Positions 18,398-27,573 of a stretch of DNA of 64,000 bases are shown one piece after another. Position 1 is the stretch's first letter; each line of letters opens with the position of its first letter. Below the pieces are notes generated by a model, which was not told the DNA's origin, made no database searches, and saw nothing but the letters and a program-made list of their open reading frames with translations. Origin of the DNA: an uncultured Saprospirales bacterium (GTDB taxonomy: Bacteria; Bacteroidota; Bacteroidia; Chitinophagales; Saprospiraceae); contig CALMIR010000201.1 in assembly GCA_937864265.1 (NCBI GenBank), positions 28,666-92,665 on the forward strand, written 5' to 3'. A program made the position numbers and the translations under genes.

Positions 18398-20371
18398 CTA
18401 TTTCTTCACCATTTTGTCAAAAACCTTTTGATCTACTTTGACGCTGTATTCATTGCGCAATTGCTCCACCCACTGCTCTTCTAGGTAATCCTGGTAGTCG
18501 GCGACAACATAGCCACGGGCTTCATCCAGCGTTTTCATAGATTCTGGCAGGATTTCTTCTATTTTCAAAAATTTCAGCACCTGGTTTTTCGCGTTGTCTT
18601 CTGTTTGTGAAAGCGCGCCGGCTTTCCATTCCATCCCTTTTAAATCGGGGTTTCGACTGCGCTCAAAGGTTTTCTTTTCAACGCTCAACACAGGAATTTC
18701 GCCTGTATTGAACTTTTCCAATGTTTCGCTAGAACCATGGCTGGCCGCAAAATCCCTCACAGCCGCAATTTGATCCGCAGCCGATTTGTTGAGGCGATAA
18801 ATGCTGGTTACCGCACGAGGCTCCCAACGGTATTTGCCATATATCTTTTGATAAAAATCCGCCAAGCCTACCGTGTCCTTAGACGCTTTGTCCCAAATCA
18901 GCATTTTGGTTGCCTCAAATAGCAAAATACCTTCTTCGTACTCGCGCATCAGCGATTTGAAGTCGGGATACTTTTTCTCCAACTGTGTTTCTTCAAATTT
19001 CATGCAGTTCTCATTCAGGAAATCGGCATAAAGCTCATTGACCACTTCTGGTATAGAAATATCGGCGCCTTTGCGGATGCGTTTTCTGGAAGCGCGTTCC
19101 ATATAATCCACGAAATCAACCAAACTCACTTTAAAGTCGCTACCCAGGGTAAGCAGGGTCTTGTCTGGTAGCTCCGACTTAACAGGTTTCCAGCGGAAAG
19201 TCAGGAAAGTATCGTTCAGGGTAGCTGCGTATTCCTCCCGTACTGAAGGGTATTCTTTCAAATTGCCTTCCTTCTTGATTTTCTCGACCATCGCCGTTTT
19301 AGAGGCTTCAAAGCGCGGATCGGCCTTTACCAATCCTTCTAAACGACTCTTGCTGATGTCATAAGGTTGTATGCCGGGTCGGCTGATTCGTTTGACGATG
19401 TGCCAGCCTACACTCGATTGAAATGGCTGGCTGATCTCGCCGTCGCTGGTCAAAGCAAATGCAGCGCCTTCAAAATCGGGTGTAAATTTGTTGATCCCAA
19501 AGAAACCGATGTACCCGCCTTTAGGGGCAGTGCGGCTGTCTTGTGAATGGGTTTTGGCCAAAGTTTCGAAGTCAGCACCGGCTTTCAGCGCCTGATAAAT
19601 GCTATCAATGCGTTTTTTCATCTGATCGCCGTTGGTTTCGTCGCTGCGCAAAAGAATGTGCGCCGCCTCGATTTCTCCCCTTGCCGGGCGCTTCTCATTT
19701 ACCTTCAAAATATGGTAACCGATATCGGTGCGAATGGGATCGGAAAGGGTTTTTAGCGGCTGTTTATAAGCCGCGACCTCAAGTTGGTAAAACCCTTTCG
19801 GAAATAGGGCGGTAACATAGCCAATATGCCCTCCGTTTTTGGCTGCCGATTTATCGTCAGATACTTCTTTGGCTACTGCAGCAAAGTCTTCTCCTTTGGC
19901 GATGCGCTGCTTGGCTGCCATCGCTTTGTCATAGGCTGCTTTTTCTTCGTCCGCTGTGGGGTCTTGTTTTACCGCTATCAGGATGTGGCTGATGTCCACA
20001 TCATAGGTTGAGTGGTCATAAGCTTCGCGAATCAGTTTGTCTGTTACTTCTTTATCGATGAGATAAGAATCGGCCAACTGCCGGCGATAACCCGCCAATT
20101 CGTTTTTTAACTGAGGTATGGTATCCAGGCGAAGTGCTTTGGCCTTTTGTACTTTTAGTTTGAACTTGATGTACAAGTCCAGGTATTCGTCCAGCGATTT
20201 TTTGGAAAAATCGGCCTTTTCTCCATTGGTCTTGGAGTAGATGTAAACAAATTCTGATTGATGGACTGGGGTATTTTCCACCGTGAACAGCACTGGATCG
20301 TTTTGTTGTGCTTTGACTACGGTTACTACCATCAAGAAAATCCCCAATAAGAGGAAATTGCGCTTTATCAT
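18398..20371 (-). CDS. Peptidyl-prolyl isomerase with two parvulin domains
   Basis: 657 residues. Signal peptide 1-21 (FLLLGIFLMVVTVVKA). Parvulin domain 1 covers about 125-225 (VDISHILIAVKQDP, FAAVAKEVSDDKSAAKNGGH, DIGYHILKVNEKRP). Parvulin domain 2 covers about 232-335 (IEAAHILLRSDETNG, FETLAKTHSQDSRTAPKGGY, SSVGWHIVKRISRPG). The C-terminal half is helical without known motifs and may be a chaperone arm. First gene of the operon; a gap of about 95 bases upstream separates it from the Dabb lipoprotein gene on the same strand. Larger than E. coli SurA (428 residues), but two-parvulin proteins of this size are common in Bacteroidota. Confidence 0.9.
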   Translation of the reverse strand: MIKRNFLLLGIFLMVVTVVKAQQNDPVLFTVENTPVHQSEFVYIYSKTNGEKADFSKKSLDEYLDLYIKFKLKVQKAKALRLDTIPQLKNELAGYRRQLADSYLIDKEVTDKLIREAYDHSTYDVDISHILIAVKQDPTADEEKAAYDKAMAAKQRIAKGEDFAAVAKEVSDDKSAAKNGGHIGYVTALFPKGFYQLEVAAYKQPLKTLSDPIRTDIGYHILKVNEKRPARGEIEAAHILLRSDETNGDQMKKRIDSIYQALKAGADFETLAKTHSQDSRTAPKGGYIGFFGINKFTPDFEGAAFALTSDGEISQPFQSSVGWHIVKRISRPGIQPYDISKSRLEGLVKADPRFEASKTAMVEKIKKEGNLKEYPSVREEYAATLNDTFLTFRWKPVKSELPDKTLLTLGSDFKVSLVDFVDYMERASRKRIRKGADISIPEVVNELYADFLNENCMKFEETQLEKKYPDFKSLMREYEEGILLFEATKMLIWDKASKDTVGLADFYQKIYGKYRWEPRAVTSIYRLNKSAADQIAAVRDFAASHGSSETLEKFNTGEIPVLSVEKKTFERSRNPDLKGMEWKAGALSQTEDNAKNQVLKFLKIEEILPESMKTLDEARGYVVADYQDYLEEQWVEQLRNEYSVKVDQKVFDKMVKK

Positions 20372-20466
20372 ATCACTTTACTTATGGATGATGAAACGAA
20401 AGAATCGGGCGATTATTGATACCGCCCCTGAAATCGGCCACAAAAATAGCAAGATGTTTGGTAATA

Positions 20467-20862
20467 TCAGTATAAGTAGTAATCATAAGTGGCAGGCGGG
20501 GCGGCCAAATAGCTTTTCATGCTTTCTCTGGCTTGTATATGTTGGGGATGCTGCTGGTAGAGTTGATAGTCTGCTTCGTTTTTGAAAGTAGTTTGGAACA
20601 GCAGCTCGTACTGCCCCATAGCACGGAGGTCGCCCAAGTTTTGAAAAGTATTTATTTGTAAGTCCTGAATTTCCCGGATGCTTTTCAAGCTGCGCAGGGT
20701 GTTTACAAAAGTATCCCGTTGGGCTGGACTAAGGTCTTCGCGCAAGTCTAAAAAGACCAGGTGGATCAACCGCCTGGCCTGGTCAGCGGCTGGTTTTTGA
20801 GTGGTATGGCAAGCTGTTAAGCAAAACAGACTTAGGATACTGGCGGCAAATAGGGCTTTCAT
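20467..20862 (-). CDS. Dabb-domain (stress-responsive A/B barrel) lipoprotein
   Basis: 131 residues from ATG 20862. This start gives a lipoprotein signal (MKALFAASILSLFCLTACHT, Cys near 18). The open frame extends further upstream to 21027, but that extension would place the signal internally and is rejected. Residues 30-130 form a Dabb ferredoxin-like domain: RRLIHLVFLDLREDLSPAQR, then LGDLRAMGQYELLFQTTF and DYQLYQQHPQHIQ, the characteristic Y..H..H part. Dabb proteins are small dimers, some of them enzymes; this one's substrate is unknown. The Cys anchor suggests a periplasmic or outer-membrane location. Confidence 0.8.
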   Translation of the reverse strand: MKALFAASILSLFCLTACHTTQKPAADQARRLIHLVFLDLREDLSPAQRDTFVNTLRSLKSIREIQDLQINTFQNLGDLRAMGQYELLFQTTFKNEADYQLYQQHPQHIQARESMKSYLAAPPATYDYYLY

Positions 20863-21067
20863 CGTCGTTGGTGTTTTTTGTACGGCAATAATAGTATTTT
20901 TGGAGGGGTTTTTAGTACTTTGATAAATTCTCGTTATTTGACAATTGTTGTGGGAACCTGGTACGATTCGATGGGGCAATTGATCCGCTACGAAAAGCAA
21001 TTCCTGACAAAATAATCCTTTCTTCATCTAGCAGGCGAGGCAAAATACCCGGCCTCGCCTGCCTCAA

Positions 21068-21774
21068 ATGATTCCAAGCATGAAAAAAAGCACCCTATTG
21101 CTCATTTTTTTCCTTGCGCTGCTTATGGCCACTGCTTATGGCCAAACCTATATTGGCCCAGTTCTAGGCATAGAGCATACCCAATTATATACGGATGAAG
21201 ATTATCAAGCCATATTTAATCAGTTATTCTTTTGTCCTATTAGAGGCGAGATCACTACTCAGCAGCCGCTGTTCGGCATTAATGTGGAGCAGCATTTGAG
21301 TAACCGTTTTTTCTTACAGGGCAACTTTTATTTTTCAAAAAGAAAATATTTTAACGAGGAATACACTAATTTTTGCCCTCATCTCAAAGAGCGCATTATA
21401 TACCGACATTTTAATGGCGCTATGTCTATAAATTGGCGCATGCTAGAGAGATGGACAGTTGAGTCCGGTATCTATCAATACCAGCATTCAAATTTAAAAA
21501 TCACCTATGACAGCCCCGATTCCAATCTCGAAGACAGTACTTACATATTTGATTATCGGGAAAAAGCGTACGGCGTTCTTTTGGGTGCATCTTATCGGTA
21601 TCCCAATTATGTAGTGCAAATTACCATTTCATCGAAGTTACAAAACGGCACAACAATATGCAATTAGGCGAACAAATACACCCGCCTTATTCGCTTACCC
21701 TCAGCTTCGGCTACCTCTTCAAAGTCATAGACAACAAGAAGCGGCGCAGTCGGGTGGATTGTCCGAGGTTTTGA
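21068..21774 (+). pseudogene. Outer-membrane-type beta protein interrupted by a frameshift
   Basis: The first frame (21068-21667) encodes 199 residues: a signal peptide (STLLLIFFLALLMATAYGQ) and beta-strand-rich sequence typical of small outer-membrane barrels (LFGINVEQHLSNRFFLQGNF). It ends abruptly in SSKLQNGTTICN. A second frame that joins near 21627-21629 reads FIEVTKRHNNMQLGEQ, then PPYSLTLSFGYLFKV, and stops at 21774. This is exactly the sort of final strand the barrel lacks. One extra T in the TTT run at 21627-21629 would restore an uninterrupted protein of about 235 residues. Either the gene is broken or the base was lost in sequencing. An alternative start is ATG 21080. Confidence 0.7.
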
Positions 21775-21811
21775 ATGGGGAAGCAGTGGGCGGATACGCC
21801 GGGAGAAGCGG

Positions 21812-21836
21812 GGAAGGCATCTTGGCAATGCCTTCC
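21812..21836. terminator. Hairpin between the frameshifted gene and superoxide dismutase
   Basis: A 9-bp perfect stem (ggaaggcat / atgccttcc) with a 7-base loop lies between two convergent genes, 38 bases after one stop and 19 bases before the other. No T-run follows on either strand, so it may only contribute to termination. Confidence 0.35.
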
Positions 21837-21855
21837 GCCAATGGAATAAATTTTT

Positions 21856-22488
21856 TTAAAATTTAGACGCGCCGGCATTCGCCTTATTGTAGCGCTCTGT
21901 TACTTCGTGCCAATTGATCACATTGAAAAAAGCCGAAATATAATCTGGTCGGCGGTTTTGGTAATTCAGGTAGTAAGCGTGTTCCCACACGTCCAACCCC
22001 AAAATGGGCGTGCCGCGCTCGGGTACGACATCCATCAATGGGTTATCCTGGTTAGCGGTGGAGCAGATGAATAACTTATCGGCTTCGTCCACGCACAACC
22101 ATGCCCAACCTGAGCCAAATCGCGTAGCTGCTGCTGCTGCAAACTGGCTTTTGAAAGCATCAAAAGAGCCAAAATCGCGCTCGATAGCTTTGTGAATGTT
22201 CATTTGAGCGGAAGGTTCACCACCACCATTGGGCGCCATAACTTCCCAGAAAAGGTTGTGATTGAAAAACCCGCCAGCATTGTTACGTACAGCTAGGGAG
22301 TGGTTGGATACGTTCGCCAGTATTTCCTTTATACTTTTTCCTTCTAGTTCGGTGCCTTCAATGGCGGCATTTAGGTTATTGGTATATCCGGCATGATGCT
22401 TGGTATGATGAATTTCCATGGTACGGGCATCAATATGTGGTTCCAAAGCATCGTAAGCATAGGGTAAATCAGGTAATTTGAAAGCCAT
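21856..22488 (-). CDS. Iron/manganese superoxide dismutase
   Basis: 210 residues, the standard length. N-terminal domain: [18 protein letters not shown], then [17 protein letters not shown] with the first metal-binding His (near 27) and NHNLFWEVM with the second (near 80). C-terminal domain: [16 protein letters not shown] and the signature [11 protein letters not shown], which holds the Asp and last His ligands (near 165-169). It dismutates superoxide in the cytoplasm. Whether it uses Fe or Mn cannot be read safely from these motifs. No signal peptide. Divergent from fumC, with a shared 160-base promoter region. Confidence 0.95.
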   Translation of the reverse strand: MAFKLPDLPYAYDALEPHIDARTMEIHHTKHHAGYTNNLNAAIEGTELEGKSIKEILANVSNHSLAVRNNAGGFFNHNLFWEVMAPNGGGEPSAQMNIHKAIERDFGSFDAFKSQFAAAAATRFGSGWAWLCVDEADKLFICSTANQDNPLMDVVPERGTPILGLDVWEHAYYLNYQNRRPDYISAFFNVINWHEVTERYNKANAGASKF

Positions 22489-22594
22489 AGTTCAGTTTAT
22501 TTTGTTTAAAATGTAAACGCGACGCAATATAATAAGTTTGGAGTCAACGGGGAAAATATCGACCCCTGTGCCAAAAAAATTGAGGCATTCGGCT

Positions 22595-22602
22595 TACCTT
22601 TG
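22595..22602 (+). promoter_or_regulatory. Candidate -7 box (TACCTTTG) for fumC
   Basis: TACCTTTG fits the Bacteroidota -7 consensus TAnnTTTG and lies 46 bases before the chosen fumC start. The expected -33 TTG is not at the ideal distance (the nearest TTG is only 12 bases upstream). Confidence 0.4.
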
Positions 22603-22648
22603 CGGCGCTTTTGATAGTTCAAAAAAACAGAATAACCAGAGAAAAGAC

Positions 22649-24031
22649 ATGGAATACCGCAAAGAAAAAGACAGCATGGGCTACATTGATGTGCCTGCTG
22701 ATAAATACTGGGCCGCACAAACGCAGCGCTCTTCCGAAAATTTTAAAATTGGCGGCCACCTGATGCCCAAAGAAGTCATTCGGGCTTTTGCCGTTTTGAA
22801 AAAAGCAGCAGCCTATACCAATCTGGAAATCGGCGTACTGGATAGTGACAAGGCCGAAGCCATCGCAACAGTATGCGATGAAATTCTGGCTGGCCAATTG
22901 GATGACCAATTCCCGTTGGTGGTATGGCAAACTGGCTCAGGCACCCAATCCAATATGAATGTCAACGAAGTGATTGCCAATCGGGCACACGTATTAAAAG
23001 GAGGCAGCCTGACGGATGCTAAAAAGTTTTTGCACCCCAACGACGACGTCAATAAATCGCAGTCGTCGAATGATACTTTTCCGACAGCCATGCACATAGC
23101 CGCTTATCAAATACTGGTAGAAGTTACCCTGCCGGGCATGGAGATCCTGCGCCAGACCCTCAAGGCAAAAGCCGATGCCTTTATGGATGTGGTGAAAATT
23201 GGCCGTACCCATTTCATGGATGCGACCCCGGTGACGGTGGGACAAGAACTATCAGGCTTTGTCGCTCAGTTGGATCACGGCATGGCTGCCATCAAAAACA
23301 CGCTGAAGCATTTGGCAGAACTGGCGCTAGGAGGAACCGCGGTTGGTACCGGGCTTAATGCGCCAAAGGGCTATGCCGAAAAAGTGGCTGCCCACATCGC
23401 TTCATTGACCGGGTTGCCATTCGTGACCGCACCCAATAAATTTGAAGCACTGAGCACCCACGATGCCATCGTAGAAACCCACGGCGCTTTGAAAACAGTA
23501 GCTGTTGCCCTTATGAAAATAGGCAATGACGTGAGGATGCTGGCCTCTGGGCCGCGCTGTGGCATTGGCGAATTGCTGATCCCGGAAAACGAACCAGGAT
23601 CGTCCATCATGCCGGGAAAAGTCAACCCAACCCAATCGGAAGCCCTTACTATGGCCATGGCACAGGTACTAGGCAATGATGTAGCCATCAATATTGGCGG
23701 TATGAGCGGGCATTTCCAACTCAATGTGTTCAAGCCCATGATCATTTTCAATTTTCTGCAATCTGCCCGCTTGATCGGCGATGCCTGCCGCAATTTCGAG
23801 GAGCATTGCGCCATAGGCATTGAACCCAATTACGACCGCATCCGCGAAAACCTGAATAATTCCCTGATGCTGGTAACGGCCTTGAATACCAAGATCGGCT
23901 ACGACAATGCTGCTTCCATTGCGAAAAAGGCCCATGCGGAAAACAAAACATTGAAACAGGCCGCCCTGGACTTGGGCTTGCTTAGCGCCGAACAGTTTGA
24001 CGAATGGGTGAGGCCGGAAGAGATGATTTAG
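22649..24031 (+). CDS. fumC: Fumarate hydratase, class II
   Basis: 460 residues from ATG 22649, which is preceded by a purine-rich agagaaaag. A longer frame from 22538 adds 37 residues unlike any fumarase. The protein begins [20 protein letters not shown] and carries the class II motifs [19 protein letters not shown] (about 96-114), [20 protein letters not shown] (about 131-150) and the signature [16 protein letters not shown] (about 315-330). It reversibly hydrates fumarate to malate in the citric acid cycle, as a homotetramer without an iron-sulfur cluster. Pairing with superoxide dismutase across a shared promoter makes sense, since class II enzymes are oxidant-resistant; that link is inference. 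Confidence 0.95.
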   Translation: MEYRKEKDSMGYIDVPADKYWAAQTQRSSENFKIGGHLMPKEVIRAFAVLKKAAAYTNLEIGVLDSDKAEAIATVCDEILAGQLDDQFPLVVWQTGSGTQSNMNVNEVIANRAHVLKGGSLTDAKKFLHPNDDVNKSQSSNDTFPTAMHIAAYQILVEVTLPGMEILRQTLKAKADAFMDVVKIGRTHFMDATPVTVGQELSGFVAQLDHGMAAIKNTLKHLAELALGGTAVGTGLNAPKGYAEKVAAHIASLTGLPFVTAPNKFEALSTHDAIVETHGALKTVAVALMKIGNDVRMLASGPRCGIGELLIPENEPGSSIMPGKVNPTQSEALTMAMAQVLGNDVAINIGGMSGHFQLNVFKPMIIFNFLQSARLIGDACRNFEEHCAIGIEPNYDRIRENLNNSLMLVTALNTKIGYDNAASIAKKAHAENKTLKQAALDLGLLSAEQFDEWVRPEEMI

Positions 24032-24143
24032 ACAGGTGAGTGGCAAAGCCCAAAATTGGAGTGACTTGGCCGCAGATATCCGTCAAAAGAAGTAATTTTT
24101 TGTTGAAATGATGCGTTTCAGAAAATATTCCGTTAACAAAGCG

Positions 24144-24151
24144 TAGCTTTG
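24144..24151 (+). promoter_or_regulatory. Candidate -7 box (TAGCTTTG) upstream of the RRM gene
   Basis: TAGCTTTG matches TAnnTTTG and would give a transcript leader of about 155 bases before the RRM protein start. Long leaders are common for RNA-binding and cold-shock genes. No good -33 TTG is seen at the usual spacing. Confidence 0.25.
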
Positions 24152-24314
24152 TATCGTTTTTTTTTGTTACTTTGAAGAAATATTCTGAATTGCCAGCAGA
24201 CCAAACAGTAATGTGTGTTCTTTTTGCAGATGCAGGGTAGTTTATTCAGGCGATCTTCGCCTTAATCATGTAAGATAATTTTTTAATTTTTTTCACCATT
24301 TCAATTTTTTTAAG

Positions 24315-24803
24315 ATGAACATTTTTGTTGCCAGGCTCAATTTTGACACAAGCAGTGAGACCCTGGAAAGTTTATTTGCAAATTATGGCGAAGTATCTTC
24401 TGCCAAGGTTATTATGGACCATGTTACTGGTAAATCCCGTGGCTTCGGTTTCGTAGAAATGCCGAACGATGACGAAGCTCGTCAGGCTATCAACGATCTG
24501 AATGATACCGATGTGGATGGAAACACAATTGTAGTAAAAGAAGCAGACGACAGAAAATCACGTGGTGGCGGTGGCGATAGAGGTGGATTTGGTGGCGGTG
24601 GAAACCGTGGCGGTGGATATGGCGGCGGTGGAAACCGTGGCGGCGGTGGAGGATATGGTGGCGGCGGAAACCGTGGCGGTGGTGGAGGATATGGTGGCGG
24701 CGGAAACCGTGGCGGCAGCAGGGGCAGCAGCTCTTGGGAAGATCGCCGCGATCGCGATGGAGATGGTGGATATGGTGGCGGTAATCGTCGCAATCGCTAC
24801 TAG
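24315..24803 (+). CDS. RRM-type RNA-binding protein with Gly/Arg-rich tail
   Basis: 162 residues. One RNA recognition motif covers residues 1-80: RNP2 is MNIFVARLNF, RNP1 is KSRGFGFVEM near 41-50. The rest is a low-complexity tail of GGGGNRGGG and GGYGG units (about 87-135), then a basic end (SWEDRRDRDGDGGYGG). The fold resembles plant and cyanobacterial glycine-rich RNA-binding proteins, and similar proteins are abundant in Bacteroidota. Probable role: RNA chaperone in the cytoplasm, possibly cold- or stress-induced. The tail is encoded by an imperfect DNA tandem repeat at about 24588-24715 whose copy number may vary. The gene has its own strong terminator. Confidence 0.92.
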   Translation: MNIFVARLNFDTSSETLESLFANYGEVSSAKVIMDHVTGKSRGFGFVEMPNDDEARQAINDLNDTDVDGNTIVVKEADDRKSRGGGGDRGGFGGGGNRGGGYGGGGNRGGGGGYGGGGNRGGGGGYGGGGNRGGSRGSSSWEDRRDRDGDGGYGGGNRRNRY

Positions 24804-24824
24804 TAGAGATTAATACAACCATTA

Positions 24825-24861
24825 AACGGGCAGTGACAAAATCACTGCCCGTTTTTTTTTT
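24825..24861 (+). terminator. Strong rho-independent terminator after the RRM gene
   Basis: A 12-bp perfect stem (aacgggcagtga / tcactgcccgtt), loop caaaa, followed by a run of T to 24861. It starts 22 bases after the stop codon. Confidence 0.92.
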
Positions 24862-24986
24862 AGAAAAAAACACATTTCTTTAAAGTAATTTTTGCTGCTC
24901 CTCGTCTTCCCTATTGTAAGTCTTAATAAAGGTTGTCCTTACTAGACTTATCCAATCAAATTTCAAACCTTTAAATCACGAATAAC

Positions 24987-25262
24987 ATGCGAGTGGTATT
25001 TGTTGCGCTGTCGCTATTGGCAGGGGTAGTATTCTTTTTTGTATTGGCAAAGCTCTTGTTGTGGGGAGTGGCCTTGATGGCGCTGATCGGTCTTTTCCGT
25101 TTTGTCGCCATGAAAGCTTCCGGTGCCCAGCACTGGCAATACGGCAAAGCAGCCATGTATAAGGAAAGATTTCGGCATTGGGAAAATCGTTCAAACCTAG
25201 ACTTTTCCCCATTTTCCAACTCCGACGAAACGTTCCGTTACCGGACAATCGTCATCGAGTAG
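24987..25262 (+). CDS. Small membrane protein upstream of Hsp20
   Basis: 91 residues. Two closely spaced hydrophobic segments (VVFVALSLLAGVVFFFVLA, then LLLWGVALMALIGLFRF, residues about 3-43) are followed by a charged tail with aromatic residues (HWQYGKAAMYKERFRHW). No family recognised. It is 28 bases before the Hsp20 gene on the same strand, so the two are probably co-transcribed, and a role in membrane stress is conceivable. Codon pattern and the conserved-looking tail support a real gene. Confidence 0.65.
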   Translation: MRVVFVALSLLAGVVFFFVLAKLLLWGVALMALIGLFRFVAMKASGAQHWQYGKAAMYKERFRHWENRSNLDFSPFSNSDETFRYRTIVIE

Positions 25263-25290
25263 TTCACTAACTTAAAAAAAACAGAAAAAC

Positions 25291-25680
25291 ATGTGTAGAT
25301 CACGTTATCATCACGGTGCTCATCATGCAGGTCGGCACGCCTGGCACCATCATTTTTCCGGTGTTCCGGTCAATATCCGCGAATTTGACGACTCCTATGA
25401 ACTGAGTCTTTTTGCACCGGGGCTGACTCGGGAAGACTTCAAATTGCAATTGGTCGATCGGCTGCTGGTCATCAGCGTTGAAGGAAAAGAAAATCCTTTT
25501 GAAGCAGGCGTCTGGAAGCGCCGCGACTATCAAATACGCGATTTTGAACGCAGCTTTGAGTTGAATGAAAAAATTGACTTGGACAGCATCAGCGCTTCTT
25601 ATGAAGCAGGGGTACTACTGGTCAAGCTCTCCAAACTGGCCGATCGGGTGACGCTGCGCCGGGAATTGGATCTGGTTTAA
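25291..25680 (+). CDS. Hsp20/alpha-crystallin family small heat-shock protein
   Basis: 129 residues. A His-rich N-terminus (MCRSRYHHGAHHAGRHAWHH) precedes an alpha-crystallin domain (about 24-125): VNIREFDDSYELSLFAPGLT, LLVISVEGKE and the signature-like SYEAGVLLVKLSKL. The last strand carries VTLRRELDLV without the usual IxI motif, so oligomer assembly may be unusual. Small heat-shock proteins hold unfolding proteins for refolding, independent of ATP. The eight histidines near the start might bind metal. Downstream is the first copy of the 33-bp hairpin that may end this transcript. Confidence 0.9.
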   Translation: MCRSRYHHGAHHAGRHAWHHHFSGVPVNIREFDDSYELSLFAPGLTREDFKLQLVDRLLVISVEGKENPFEAGVWKRRDYQIRDFERSFELNEKIDLDSISASYEAGVLLVKLSKLADRVTLRRELDLV

Positions 25681-25700
25681 ATGAATTTTGTCGGGTATAA

Positions 25701-25733
25701 ATGCCGGAGCCGCTGGTTTGCAGCGGCTCCGGG
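25701..25733. repeat. 33-bp hairpin repeat, copy 1 (before ATPase/RloB module 1)
   Basis: This sequence occurs again base for base at 28247-28279. It contains a perfect 12-bp stem (ccggagccgctg / cagcggctccgg) with the loop gtttg. Copy 1 is 20 bases after the Hsp20 stop and is followed by gcttttgg, so it can serve as a weak terminator. Identity of the loop as well as the stem shows that the two copies share origin, not only structure. Confidence 0.85.
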
Positions 25734-25769
25734 CTTTTGGCATCAGTAATACAGAAAATACAGTTCGAA

Positions 25770-25907
25770 TCATCCCGATATAATCTGCTTTTCTATTGAA
25801 TCGTAATCATACCGAGCTATAACTGATGTTTCTGATTTATAAAAATCAATAACTTCTAAACTAGATTTATTATCCTCATAATAGTACTACGGATTACATG
25901 ATGCCAT
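25770..25907 (-). pseudogene. Broken small ORF, apparent relative of the ORF at 28291-28467
   Basis: Reading leftward from ATG 25907 gives MASCNP, then an in-frame TAG, then 38 more sense codons (YYYEDNKSSLEVIDFY and so on) to TGA at 25772-25770. The intact ORF after hairpin copy 2 also begins MAT/S, is Tyr- and Asp-rich in the same place and sits at the same position relative to the hairpin. Similarity is weak, so relatedness rests mainly on position. If real, the gene is inactivated by a nonsense codon. Confidence 0.35.
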
Positions 25908-26199
25908 CATTCATGAGGTTGAAAGTCTTTTTTTCTTTCATTAAATCTTTGTTTTTAAGTTAATAATCCTATGTACGGTCGAATTTTTAAAAAGTTTCCT
26001 TAAAAGACGATTAAGCCCGATGCTAACATTTTAAGCACAAGACACTCCTCGCTTAAAAAACGTTTACTGCTTTTGTACGAGTCCTGCCAACTCAACTTAG
26101 CGTTATTTTTTCACACAAAAACATTTTTTAAACAACAAAATTGCCTTTAATTCGATTTTTTAATTTATACTTGTGAATATTTCACGAGAATCTCCAAAT

Positions 26200-27573
26200 A
26201 TGCTTATCCGATTTGTTCTTGAAAATGTACTGTCCTTTGGCGAGCGGAAAGAATTTAACATGCTGCCCTATACCCGCTTGAATACCCTGATGCACCATGT
26301 TTACCCTATCCAAGACATTGGCTTATTGAAAATGGCAGCCATATATGGCGCAAACGGTGCAGGAAAATCTAACTTGATCAAAGCCATCCATTTGCTAAAA
26401 AGGTTGGTGACCGATAGGGACTTGCCGATTAACCTGAAAGAAAGCCAGTTCAAATTTAACGAACAGCCCGACAAAAGTCAATTGCTGGCCATTGAGTTCT
26501 TGCAAGACAACAAAGTCTATTATTACGGTATCGAATTAACCAGGGGGATTATATCGACGGAGGAGCTTTATGAGTCGGGGCTTGGCAAAAAACCGGATAC
26601 CCTTCTTTTTGAACGAAAGACAGACTCTAACAAAAAAACGACGGCTCGTTTTATGGCTGAGTTTGAACAAGATGAAAAAAGTCAGCTTTTAAAACAAGTG
26701 CTGCTGGAGGAGTTTGTACAACCCGAAAAGCCCATGTTTAAAATTCTAGCCAATAGAGATAACCGTTTTTTGAGTGAGGTAAAAAAGGCTTACCAATGGT
26801 TTGAGGATACTTTGCAGATCATCATGCCGGAGGCCAAGCCACCTGTATTAGCACATCATTTAGATCAGGATGCACAGTTTAAAAAATATGCGGAAGAACT
26901 GATGCGCTCTTTTTCTACTGGTATTGTCCACCTCGAAACAGAAAAAAAGGAGATTCGCGAATTCTTTGGGGAAGACGACAAAGAGGAAGCAGAACGTTTG
27001 AGCCGCTATGTGGATACCGCGCCAGGTCAAATGATCAGTTTGCGTGCGGCTGGGCGCGATGAAAAAGTTATAGTAAAAGAAAACGACAAAGTATGGGTCA
27101 AAAGCTTAAAGCTGGCTCATATAAACGAAGGTGGGCAACCTGTTTGGTTCGACCTGGCAGAAGAATCTGATGGAACCATCCGCTTGCTAGATTTTGTACC
27201 TGCGCTGAAAGAAGTCATAGCCAGTCCCAAGGTATTCCTCATTGACGAGATAGAACGGAGCATCCACCCGCTTTTGATTAAAGAGTTATTAAAAAAATTC
27301 TCGCTTGACCCTGCTACTCAGGGGCAACTCATATTTACTACCCATGAATCGAACTTGCTGGATCAGTCTATCTTCCGGCAGGATGAAACCTGGTTTGTGG
27401 AAAAGGATACTTATGGCTCCAGCGATTTATATACTTTAAGTGCTTTCAAAGAACATAAAACCATCGATATCCGCAAAGGATATTTGAGTGGGCGTTATGG
27501 TTCTATTCCTTTTTTAGCTAACCTGACCGATCTAAACTGGCACGAGTATGTTGATTCAAAACAGGCTGTTTGA
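26200..27573 (+). CDS. AAA_15/RloA-type ATPase, module 1
   Basis: 457 residues from ATG 26200. The longer GTG frame from 26173 adds nine residues that the family lacks; the family starts MLIRFVLENVLSFGERKEF. Walker A is YGANGAGKSNL (about 49-59), Walker B is VFLIDEIERSIHP (about 346-358) and the switch is FTTHESNLLD (about 378-387). The C-terminus GYLSGRYGSIPFL is shared with module 2 (NYLRGKYGAVPFL). These ATPases form pairs with RloB, as in rloA/rloB of Campylobacter restriction loci and AbiLi/AbiLii of Lactococcus, which points to phage defence. The RloB gene overlaps its end by 26 bases. An AT-rich gap of about 290 bases precedes the start, with no other gene on this strand. Confidence 0.9.
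   Translation: MLIRFVLENVLSFGERKEFNMLPYTRLNTLMHHVYPIQDIGLLKMAAIYGANGAGKSNLIKAIHLLKRLVTDRDLPINLKESQFKFNEQPDKSQLLAIEFLQDNKVYYYGIELTRGIISTEELYESGLGKKPDTLLFERKTDSNKKTTARFMAEFEQDEKSQLLKQVLLEEFVQPEKPMFKILANRDNRFLSEVKKAYQWFEDTLQIIMPEAKPPVLAHHLDQDAQFKKYAEELMRSFSTGIVHLETEKKEIREFFGEDDKEEAERLSRYVDTAPGQMISLRAAGRDEKVIVKENDKVWVKSLKLAHINEGGQPVWFDLAEESDGTIRLLDFVPALKEVIASPKVFLIDEIERSIHPLLIKELLKKFSLDPATQGQLIFTTHESNLLDQSIFRQDETWFVEKDTYGSSDLYTLSAFKEHKTIDIRKGYLSGRYGSIPFLANLTDLNWHEYVDSKQAV

Noticed and set aside
22538..22648. 37-residue N-terminal extension of fumarase
   Set aside because: Includes the promoter box and does not resemble fumarase; ATG 22649 has a purine-rich site and the family start.
24482..24793. 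Pro-rich antisense frame in the RRM gene, and a CRISPR-like look of its repeats
   Set aside because: It is the complement of Gly codons in the RRM tail. The repeats are contiguous and coding, without unique spacers.
25763..25771. gttcgaatc, a tRNA T-loop-like motif
   Set aside because: No acceptor, D or anticodon stems could be built around it.
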